Shown in pieces: positions 1 to 5,513 of a DNA stretch of 5,513 nt; the first letter of the stretch is position 1, and each line of letters opens with the position of its first letter. The DNA is from Acidobacteriota bacterium (GTDB taxonomy: Bacteria; Acidobacteriota; Terriglobia; Bryobacterales; Bryobacteraceae). The stretch covers positions 1-5,513 of the forward strand of contig CANNLB010000251.1 in the NCBI GenBank assembly GCA_947505565.1. Direction: 5' to 3'. The notes beneath the pieces are model-generated. The model did no database searches. It had not been told where the DNA came from and saw only the letters and a list, made by a program, of their open reading frames with translations. Made by a program: the position numbers and the translations under genes.

Positions 1-1362
1 GCGCGTGCATACCTGGAGCGGAGAAAGCTGCCATTGAGCCGGGCGGCGGAGTTTGGGGTAGGATTCAGCGAGAAGAGCGGTCAGCATTTAATTCGGGTCT
101 TGAAGTCGCAGGGGTTTTCACCTGGGGAATTGGAGGAGTCGGGGCTGGTGGGCAAGCGCGACGATGGCACTTTTTACGATAAGTTTCGGGGGCGGTTGAT
201 GTTCCCGATTTGTAATGAGGGCGGCAAGGTGATCGCCTTCGGGGGGCGGGCTTTGTACGAAGGCGACGAGCCGAAGTATTTGAATTCGCCGGGGACGCCG
301 ATCTATACGAAGAGCTTGGTGCTATACCATCTGCATCGGGCCCGGGAGGCGGCGCGGAAGACCGGGCGGCTGGTGCTGGTCGAAGGGTATATGGACGTGA
401 TTGGGGCGTGGGCCGCAGGCGTGAAAGAAGCCGTGGCCCCCTGTGGGACGGCGCTGACGCCGCAGCAGGTGAAGATGATGAGCAAATATGCGCCGCTGGT
501 GGTGGTGAACTTCGACCCCGACAATGCGGGCGCGAACGCGGCGGAAAAATCGATTGCGATTCTGCTCGAAGAGCATATGCGAATTCGGATTGCGACGCTG
601 GAGGGCGGATTGGACCCGGATGAATATGTGGCGGCGCACGGGGCCGAGGCATACGTGAGCCGGATCGACAAGGCGCAGAACTACTTCCATTGGCTGGCCG
701 GGCGGGCGCAGCAGCGGTTCGATACCAAGAGCGCGGAGGGGAAGGTGCAGGCGCTGGAGTTTTTGCTGCCGGCGATTCGGCGAGTGCAAGACCCGATGGA
801 GCGGGCTTCGCTGGCGGCGGAGTTAGCGAATCGACTGGGAGTGGACCAGGCGATGCTGCTCGATCAGTTTCGCCGGATGGCGGTGCAGCGAACCGAGCGG
901 CGGATGTCGGCACCGGTGCTGGAGCTTTCTCCGGCGGAGAAGGTGTTGTTGCAATTACTGCTGCAATCACCCGCGATTTGCGCATTTGCGGCAGCGGTTT
1001 TGCTGGACGACGAGCGGCTGGAGCATTTTGCGTTGACGAGTTCGCCGGCGTGGCCGATGTGGCAAAAGGTGTTGCGGCAGGCGGCGGAGGGGCCGCTCGA
1101 GTTCTCACGATTGGAGGAGCACTTGAGCGCTTCCGAGAAAACACTAATGGCCGGGCTGGTTTTCGCCGATAGAACAGCAGACGAACAAGAAGAGATGATG
1201 CAAGCAGCAGCCTGCTTGGCGCAATTCGCCGCGGTGGGACGGCGTGCGCGCATCAATGATTTGAAGCGTCATATTCGTTCGCTTGAGCAATCCGGTTCGA
1301 TGGCGGAGGCTTTGGCGATGACAGAGGAGATATACGCGCTGGAGAGGCAAGAGAAGGCCTGA
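1..1362 (+). CDS. dnaG: DNA primase DnaG, 5'-truncated by the window edge
   Basis: DNA primase makes the short RNA primers that start leading-strand synthesis and every Okazaki fragment, working with the DnaB helicase. The frame is open from base 1, so the start is outside; 453 codons remain of a protein usually about 580-600 residues long. The N-terminal zinc-binding domain and the start of the polymerase core are missing. Visible, in fragment numbering: the core motif [13 protein letters not shown] (58-70), FGGR and KYLNSPGTP (80-99), the toprim acidic motif VEGYMDV (127-133), GTALT (149-153), the metal-binding FDPDNAG (171-177) and DPDEY (205-209). The first part of FDPDNAG is DPD rather than the usual DGD, but both aspartates are kept. 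From about residue 300 a weakly conserved helical region matches the DnaB-binding C-terminal domain. It ends 17 bases before rpoD and is probably co-transcribed with it. A TTG at 34 is only an internal leucine codon. Confidence 0.97.
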   Translation, partial: ARAYLERRKLPLSRAAEFGVGFSEKSGQHLIRVLKSQGFSPGELEESGLVGKRDDGTFYDKFRGRLMFPICNEGGKVIAFGGRALYEGDEPKYLNSPGTPIYTKSLVLYHLHRAREAARKTGRLVLVEGYMDVIGAWAAGVKEAVAPCGTALTPQQVKMMSKYAPLVVVNFDPDNAGANAAEKSIAILLEEHMRIRIATLEGGLDPDEYVAAHGAEAYVSRIDKAQNYFHWLAGRAQQRFDTKSAEGKVQALEFLLPAIRRVQDPMERASLAAELANRLGVDQAMLLDQFRRMAVQRTERRMSAPVLELSPAEKVLLQLLLQSPAICAFAAAVLLDDERLEHFALTSSPAWPMWQKVLRQAAEGPLEFSRLEEHLSASEKTLMAGLVFADRTADEQEEMMQAAACLAQFAAVGRRARINDLKRHIRSLEQSGSMAEALAMTEEIYALERQEKA

Positions 1363-1379
1363 CGGCGTGTTGTAGACTA

Positions 1380-3104
1380 ATGGGTGCACTCGTTGGGGTT
1401 CCTGTGGCAGCAGAAAACACTTTTGGCCGCGCAAATCACCTCATGGACGGACGCAAGGAGAAGGGCTACGTGCTCTACGACGACGTCAATGAAGCACTCC
1501 CGGACGACCTTGTATCGGGGGCGAATCTGGAGGATATCCTTGCGGAATTAGAGGGAGCAGAGGTTGATCTGCTCGACGAGACGAAGCTTACCTTCGGCAA
1601 GAAGATTGGCGACGACGATGAGATCACCGACGCCGAGTTGGCGGCGGCTGAGTTTGCTGATAAAACGAACGACCCGGTGCGGATGTATCTGCGCGAGATG
1701 GGTTCGGTTCCGCTGCTGACGAGGGATGGGGAAATTGAGTTGGCCCGGCGGATTGAGAGGGGCCAGCGCGTCATCAACAAGACGCTGTCGCGGTCGGCGC
1801 TGGTGATTCGCGAATTGCAGTATGTACGGTCCGACATTGAATCGAACGCGCTGCCGTTGCGCGACGCCCTGACGTTAAACGATTTCAATGAGGACGAAGA
1901 GGATCTGCTCAAACAGCAGAACGATTTGTTCGCCGCTTTTGCCAAGATCGAGGCCGATGCGAGTTTGGCGCAGAGTATTCGGCAGAAGTTGGCATTGACG
2001 CCGCGGGCGCCGACCAAGCCGAAGGTACATCGCACGCTGCGGATGCAGTTGGGCCGCCAACTCGTGAAGATCTCGCGCGAGATCCGGCAAATTCCTTTTA
2101 GTTCGCTGGTAATTCGGCGTCTGGCGAATCGGGTGCGGACGGCGCTCGATCAGATTCGGCCGATTGAGCAGGACATCATTCGGACGCAGCGCCAGGCGGA
2201 AGAATTCGAAACGAACCCCGCCATGGCCGAGAATTTGAAAGAACTGCGGAAGGAGTTAAAGGCTCTGTCGACGCGGTTGCAGGGTTTGGTGGATGAGTGC
2301 GGCGCCACTTCGACCGAACTGCGGCGGACGTTGAACCTGCTGGATCGAGGCGATGGGGAAGCCGGAGTGGCGAAGAAGTCGTTGGTGGAGGCCAATCTTC
2401 GGCTGGTGGTTTCGATTGCCAAGCGGTATACCAATCGGGGACTGCAGTTTTTGGACCTGATTCAGGAAGGTAACATCGGGCTGATGAAGGCCGTTGATAA
2501 GTTTGACTACCTGCGCGGCTATAAGTTTTCGACGTACGCGACGTGGTGGGTGCGGCAGGCGATCACCCGGGCGATTGCGGATCAGGCGCGCACGATCCGC
2601 ATTCCGGTGCACATGATCGAGACGATCAATAAGCTCGTGCGAACGCAGCGGATGATGCAGCAGGAACTGGGTCGGGAGCCGAATACGGACGAGTTGGCAC
2701 GGCGTTTGGAAATGCCGGTGGGCAAGGTTCGAAAGGTGATGAGAATAGCCCAGGAGCCGATTTCGCTGGAGACTCCGATCGGCGAAGAAGACGAGTCGCA
2801 TCTGGGTGATTTCATCATTGATCGTCGTATGGCTTCGCCTTCGGAAGCGGTGATCAACTTGAATCTTCGGGAGCAGACGGCGGAAGTGCTGAAGAGCCTG
2901 AGCCCGCGCGAAGAGAAGATCATCAAGATGCGGTTCGGCCTGCAGGATGGCAGCGAACATACACTGGAAGAAGTGGGGCAGTATTTTGCGGTGACGCGGG
3001 AGCGGATCCGTCAGATAGAAGCCAAGGCGCTGCGCAAACTGCGGCATCCGAGCCGAAGCCACCGATTGAAAACGTTTCTTGAGGCGATGCCTCCCGGCGA
3101 ATAG
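1380..3104 (+). CDS. rpoD: RNA polymerase primary sigma factor RpoD (sigma-70)
   Basis: The housekeeping sigma factor binds core RNA polymerase and recognises -10 and -35 promoter elements. The 574 residues show all parts in order: region 1.1 around [18 protein letters not shown] (26-43), region 1.2 [19 protein letters not shown] (97-115), and a non-conserved insert (about 131-325). Region 2 (about 330-402) includes the core-binding [19 protein letters not shown] and the -10-reading [17 protein letters not shown]. Region 3 spans about 403-483, and region 4 about 495-570, with the -35 helix-turn-helix [20 protein letters not shown]. The insert and region 1.1 identify a primary rather than an alternative sigma. 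It follows dnaG by 17 bases, the conserved macromolecular synthesis arrangement. The start is uncertain: no Shine-Dalgarno is seen before ATG 1380, and ATG 1443 (residue 22) begins right at region 1.1. I keep 1380 because family members usually have some residues before region 1.1. Confidence 0.97.
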   Translation: MGALVGVPVAAENTFGRANHLMDGRKEKGYVLYDDVNEALPDDLVSGANLEDILAELEGAEVDLLDETKLTFGKKIGDDDEITDAELAAAEFADKTNDPVRMYLREMGSVPLLTRDGEIELARRIERGQRVINKTLSRSALVIRELQYVRSDIESNALPLRDALTLNDFNEDEEDLLKQQNDLFAAFAKIEADASLAQSIRQKLALTPRAPTKPKVHRTLRMQLGRQLVKISREIRQIPFSSLVIRRLANRVRTALDQIRPIEQDIIRTQRQAEEFETNPAMAENLKELRKELKALSTRLQGLVDECGATSTELRRTLNLLDRGDGEAGVAKKSLVEANLRLVVSIAKRYTNRGLQFLDLIQEGNIGLMKAVDKFDYLRGYKFSTYATWWVRQAITRAIADQARTIRIPVHMIETINKLVRTQRMMQQELGREPNTDELARRLEMPVGKVRKVMRIAQEPISLETPIGEEDESHLGDFIIDRRMASPSEAVINLNLREQTAEVLKSLSPREEKIIKMRFGLQDGSEHTLEEVGQYFAVTRERIRQIEAKALRKLRHPSRSHRLKTFLEAMPPGE

Positions 3105-3111
3105 CAGTCTA

Positions 3112-3150
3112 TGGGCGAGTGAGGTCGAAGGAATAGGGCCTCCTCGCTCA
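3112..3150 (+). other. Strong RNA hairpin just after rpoD; possible 3'-end or terminator structure
   Basis: Seven bases after the rpoD stop, 3112-3119 (TGGGCGAG) pairs with 3143-3150 (CTCGCTCA) with one G-U pair. After a one-base bulge at 3120, GAGG (3121-3124) pairs with CCTC (3139-3142). That gives a 12-pair stem with a 14-base loop. The position suits an operon 3' end, either terminating transcription or protecting the mRNA. No T-tract follows (the next bases are ATGCAC), so it is not a textbook intrinsic terminator. The loop is complementary to 3228-3240, described separately. Confidence 0.4.
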
Positions 3151-3240
3151 ATGCACTTCGATAAGTACGTCGTCTGGGAGCAAGAGAGCCACGTGGCCGC
3201 GCTATAGGTCCATCGATTCCAGCGAACCCCTATTCCTCCG
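3126..3240. repeat. Imperfect 13-bp inverted repeat bounding 115 bp
   Basis: The arm CGAAGGAATAGGG (3126-3138) matches the reverse complement of CCCTATTCCTCCG (3228-3240) at 12 of 13 positions, the ten inner ones without a break. Between the arms lie a small hairpin at 3153-3168 (loop CGAT) and the 10-bp palindrome GCCACGTGGC (3188-3197). The left arm coincides with the loop of the hairpin after rpoD, so in RNA the two pairings could coexist as a pseudoknot. As DNA it could instead be the ends of a very small transposon-like element, but I see no flanking target-site duplication. Confidence 0.5.
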
Positions 3241-3456
3241 CTACGGTATCGCTCCCGGGGGCTGCTTGGCCCATTCACCGCTCTCCAGTTGCACCAAAGC
3301 GGAGTCGGCAAAGACGGCCGAGTCACCATCCGGGGCACCACTGACCTCTTCGACGGAAGTCCCATCGAAGCCCTGTTGCTCTCCCAATCGATGGGCGCAG
3401 CACCCTCGCGGGATCTTTCCGGGCAAGTCCGTTCTAAACTCTCTGAAACGAAGTGA
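3151..3456 (+). pseudogene. Possible decayed or frameshifted small gene, function unknown
   Basis: Frame 1 opens with ATG 3151 and reads MHFDKYVVWEQESHVAAL before a TAG at 3205. The same frame continues open to TGA 3454 and contains a protein-like stretch, GKDGRVTIRGTTDLFDG (3307-3357), followed by SPIEALLLSQSMG. Between about 3206 and 3258 frame 2 reads RSIDSSEPLFLRYGIAPGG, which looks more protein-like than the frame 1 reading there. A coherent product would need a one-base shift near 3205 and a compensating one near the five-G run at 3257-3261. I do not recognise the family. It may be a decayed gene, an intact gene with sequencing errors, or chance open frames in GC-rich DNA. No clear ribosome-binding site precedes ATG 3151, and the hairpin after rpoD abuts it. 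Confidence 0.25.
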
Positions 3457-3499
3457 GGACGGCCAACCTCTAACGGGCAGAAGGAAAAACGCTCTACGA

Positions 3500-3985
3500 T
3501 TGACGAAGAAACTGATGTTAACCTGTGGCGCTACTTCGCTCTTGTTCACGGTCAATCCCCAACCACTCACTACGCCAAAGAATGACCAGGTAAAGCAGGA
3601 TATGATGAGGGCCTTTCCTGCCACCCCCAACGCCCCCGTCGATATCAACAACGCGACCGAGGCCGAACTCGAAGCCGTGAAGGGCGTCCCTTGGCGCCGG
3701 CCTGGCCGCCCCTACACCGCCGTATCCGATCTCGCGAAAGCCGGCCGACAAGAAGCCCAAGTGCAGACTCTAACTCCGTTTCTCAAGGTGGGTCCCGCAC
3801 CGGCCCCTACCGCCGCCGCGCCGGGCGGCGGTGCAGGCAAAGTATCGGTAAACAAGGAAAGCAAAGTCTTCCATCGCGAAGGAAACGGCTGGTACGGCAA
3901 GACCAGAGACGGCGCTTACATGACCGAAGCCGAAGCCCTGAAAGCCGACTACCGCGAGGCCAAGGACGTCACCGAAAAAAAGTAA
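3500..3985 (+). CDS. Small, probably exported protein with a shortened helix-hairpin-helix motif
   Basis: From TTG 3500 the product is 161 residues. It starts MTKKLMLTCGATSLLFTV, a short signal-peptide-like segment (two lysines, then hydrophobic), so export is likely. A ComEA-like helix-hairpin-helix element follows: VDINNATEAELEAVKGV (47-63), then GRPYTAVSDL (69-78). In this family the middle usually reads like GIGPxxAxxI over about ten residues; here only PWRRP lies between, so the hairpin and part of the second helix seem lost. An Ala/Pro/Gly linker (about 99-113) leads to a tail KVSVNKESKVFHREGNGW then YGKTRDGAYMTEAEALKA (114-149), which resembles a motif seen at the C-terminus of other secreted bacterial proteins. 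The start is a judgement: AAGGA lies 14 bases before TTG 3500, while ATG 3515 would drop the lysines. The frame stays open upstream to 3266, but that stretch looks non-coding. It could bind DNA or be degenerate; function is unknown. Its codons end mostly in C, unlike dnaG and rpoD. Confidence 0.7.
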   Translation: MTKKLMLTCGATSLLFTVNPQPLTTPKNDQVKQDMMRAFPATPNAPVDINNATEAELEAVKGVPWRRPGRPYTAVSDLAKAGRQEAQVQTLTPFLKVGPAPAPTAAAPGGGAGKVSVNKESKVFHREGNGWYGKTRDGAYMTEAEALKADYREAKDVTEKK

Positions 3986-4394
3986 CCCGCGAAACCTTCA
4001 TCAAGGCGAATCACGATTATCGCAAGCCAAACCGAGCCGCCATGTGGAATGCCTTCAGTTCGCCTTCCACGACAATTCGCGAAAACATTCGACGATAGCC
4101 CTCTGAGCGCTGTTAGAAAGGGCGGTCGTCTTCGCATTACCTGCCAGATCATCCTGCCGCGAAGTAGACGCTTTATACTCGCCGACTTAACAATCCAATT
4201 CGTGCTGGCAGCGGGAAAGCGCGAATCAAGCGTTATCGAGCTTCTTCGATATCTACTCCGCCTGCCTGGTTCACAATGGGCCGGCCTCCGGCCCATTGTA
4301 GTCTAGCTGGATTAGCGGGCCCATGAGCTAATTACGTCGCCCAAGCCATAAGCTTCCGCGCTCTCCAAACGGGCCGCGGAACACCATCGCCCGG
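3986..4394. other. Non-coding region between convergent genes
   Basis: About 400 bases separate the helix-hairpin-helix gene (+) from the end of the peptidase gene (-). Short open frames exist on both strands (for example 4049-4306 +), but none has a recognisable motif, a ribosome-binding site or protein-like composition. The one strong feature is the perfect palindrome at 4273-4299. Weaker ones are GTGGAA/TTCCAC at 4044-4049 and 4065-4070, and ATTAGC/GCTAAT at 4311-4316 and 4327-4332. I see no tRNA, promoter or insertion sequence here. Confidence 0.6.
4273..4299. terminator. Perfect 12-bp palindromic hairpin, probable bidirectional terminator or REP-like element
   Basis: ACAATGGGCCGG (4273-4284) and CCGGCCCATTGT (4288-4299) are perfect reverse complements around a three-base loop CCT, giving a very stable hairpin on either strand. 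It lies 287 bases after the helix-hairpin-helix stop and about 95 bases after the peptidase stop, between convergent genes, where a shared terminator is expected. There is no T-tract or matching A-tract at the flanks, so termination would be atypical. A repetitive extragenic palindrome is the main alternative. Confidence 0.5.
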
Positions 4395-5513
4395 CTACCG
4401 TTTGAGCCCCCATTCCTCATCAAAAAACCCCGCCGCAACCACCTTCCCCGGATACTTCCCGTCCGCCGGGGTCGCCGTATCAATCACCGCCCAATCCGGC
4501 AACTTAGAAATCTGCCGAGCATTATTCAAATAGTCAAACTCTCGAAACGTAAACCCCGAATTCACCACCACGTACCGTTTCGGGTTCAACGGATTCGGAT
4601 AGATAAACGCCGGATAATGCGTCCCCGCTGCATAACTCGCCTTCCCTACCGTCACCTGCTCCCCCACCCATTTCACAGGCAACCGATCGGCCATCTTCCC
4701 GAGCACCGAGTTACTCGCCGGCGTCCCCCAAACCACGATGTTATGCGCCATCATATCCGCCTCGGTCACCTCCGTATCCTTCTTCACCCGCGCCTCCCCC
4801 CGAAATTGCTTCCGCCACTCCGTCACCGCCCGCCGCTGCTCCTCCTCAATCCGCCCCAGCGTCTTCCCGCTCCCCATCACAAACAAAAAACTATCCATAA
4901 ACGCATCATCAATCGGCCCCTGTAAACCATGCACCTTTCGCAACCCCGTCGCCGAACCCACCGCCCACTGCCCACCCTGCTTCACCAAACTCACCTGCCA
5001 ACTCCGATCGCTCGCCGGCCCACCAACCGCCAATGTCTGCCCGTCAATCACCACCGCCGCCTTCCCCATTAACTCGACCGGCGCCCCGCCCGGCCCAAAC
5101 GCGAACGTCAACCCCGTCACCCCGCTCGTCTTCACCTCCAACCGGCCTTGGTTATGCACCGAAGCCTCCACCATCCCCTTCTCCCAATGCTGCGCCAACC
5201 CGTCCACCGTCACCCATTTCATCTTGTTGTATCGCAGCGTGTAAGTCACAAACCGAACCCGCCGCGGATACTCCTCCCGTCCCGCCGCCGCAATCGCATC
5301 TAACTTCGCATTCAGCGTCACTTTCGCTTCCGGATGATACCGATGCCCCGTCTGCGGTCCAATCACGTGCGTCATCGGGATGCCCTCTTTCGCCAGGTAA
5401 GTCGCCATCAAATCCGCCGCCTGCTTCTGCCCATCAATCTCTCCGCTGTACGCCACCAGCGGCACATTCACAAAGTTAGCCGCATAGTCCGTCGCATCAT
5501 ACATCCGCCATAG
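4395..5513 (-). CDS. Prolyl-oligopeptidase-like alpha/beta-hydrolase peptidase, C-terminal part (5' end outside the window)
   Basis: The frame is open to the window edge (372 residues kept), and the stop is the TAG complementary to 4395-4397. The fragment begins in the last part of an alpha/beta-hydrolase fold: hydrophobic strand VPLVAYSGEID (fragment residues 17-27), where the aspartate is the likely catalytic acid. THVIGPQTGHRYHPEA (48-63) follows, where the histidine after TG is the likely catalytic base. The serine nucleophile would lie upstream, out of view. About 300 residues follow the histidine, far more than the fold needs. Landmarks there are KVHGLQGPIDDAFMDSFLFV (193-212), WRKQFRGEARVK (233-244), YPNPLNPKRYVVVNSGFTF (305-323) and a C-terminus ending AAGFFDEEWGLKR. 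I recall this overall layout from large secreted peptidases of the S9 type in Acidobacteria and Planctomycetes; that is memory, not a search. It converges on the helix-hairpin-helix gene and has no visible partner. Its coding strand is rich in G-ending codons. Confidence 0.85.
   Translation of the reverse strand, partial: LWRMYDATDYAANFVNVPLVAYSGEIDGQKQAADLMATYLAKEGIPMTHVIGPQTGHRYHPEAKVTLNAKLDAIAAAGREEYPRRVRFVTYTLRYNKMKWVTVDGLAQHWEKGMVEASVHNQGRLEVKTSGVTGLTFAFGPGGAPVELMGKAAVVIDGQTLAVGGPASDRSWQVSLVKQGGQWAVGSATGLRKVHGLQGPIDDAFMDSFLFVMGSGKTLGRIEEEQRRAVTEWRKQFRGEARVKKDTEVTEADMMAHNIVVWGTPASNSVLGKMADRLPVKWVGEQVTVGKASYAAGTHYPAFIYPNPLNPKRYVVVNSGFTFREFDYLNNARQISKLPDWAVIDTATPADGKYPGKVVAAGFFDEEWGLKR

Noticed and set aside
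65..1144. Long open frame on the - strand opposite dnaG
   Set aside because: Proline, alanine, serine and arginine-rich shadow typical of the complement of a GC-rich gene; the + strand is clearly dnaG.
3188..3197. Palindrome GCCACGTGGC as an operator site
   Set aside because: A lone 10-bp palindrome in GC-rich DNA with no recognised promoter beside it is not enough.
2256..3365. Long - strand frame across the end of rpoD and the downstream region
   Set aside because: Mostly antisense to conserved sigma factor regions 2-4, with no recognisable motif of its own.
3361..3395. 8-bp inverted repeat CCCATCGA / TCGATGGG with a 19-base spacer
   Set aside because: Real, but short with a long loop; it may be chance and lies inside the possible decayed frame.
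3266..3499. Upstream extension of the helix-hairpin-helix gene to TTG 3266
   Set aside because: The added 78 residues are Ser/Pro/Lys-rich, overlap the better-looking frame 1 stretch, and would bury the signal-peptide-like segment inside the protein.
3105..3499. tmRNA, RNase P RNA, SRP RNA or 6S RNA
   Set aside because: Searched by eye for their conserved cores on both strands and found none; the pseudoknot-like element matches no class I know.
4174..4179. TATACT as a promoter -10 element
   Set aside because: No -35-like hexamer at suitable spacing (ATCCTG there) and no gene starts downstream on that strand.

Overview
The window looks like a chromosomal piece of a GC-rich bacterium, most likely an acidobacterium of the Solibacter/Bryobacter type. 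That placement is an inference from protein style, not a measurement. It rests on the DnaG toprim signature, a small secreted helix-hairpin-helix protein with a VNxxSKVFH/YGKT/GAYMTEAEA tail, and a large alpha/beta-hydrolase peptidase whose sequence I associate with Acidobacteria and Planctomycetes.

Layout. Positions 1-1362 (+) hold the 3' three quarters of dnaG, the replication primase; its start lies outside the window. Seventeen bases later rpoD (1380-3104, +) encodes the housekeeping sigma factor. This is the classic dnaG-rpoD core of the macromolecular synthesis operon, linking primer synthesis for replication with promoter recognition for transcription. Positions 3105-3499 hold no intact gene. 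They contain a strong hairpin just after the rpoD stop, whose loop is complementary to a site about 90 bases downstream. They also hold traces of a reading frame broken by a stop and apparent frame changes. Positions 3500-3985 (+) encode a small, probably exported protein with a shortened helix-hairpin-helix motif. Positions 3986-4394 are non-coding and carry a perfect 12-bp palindromic hairpin between convergent genes. Positions 4395-5513 (-) are the 3' part of a peptidase gene that runs out of the window.

The first two genes form one functional unit. The other two have no visible functional link to them or to each other. Base composition also changes at the rpoD stop: the + strand is G-rich before it and neutral to strongly C-rich after it, whichever way the genes point. 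No mobile element, CRISPR array, tRNA or rRNA was recognised. The most interesting part is 3105-3720, with the possible pseudoknot RNA, the broken frame and the shortened helix-hairpin-helix.
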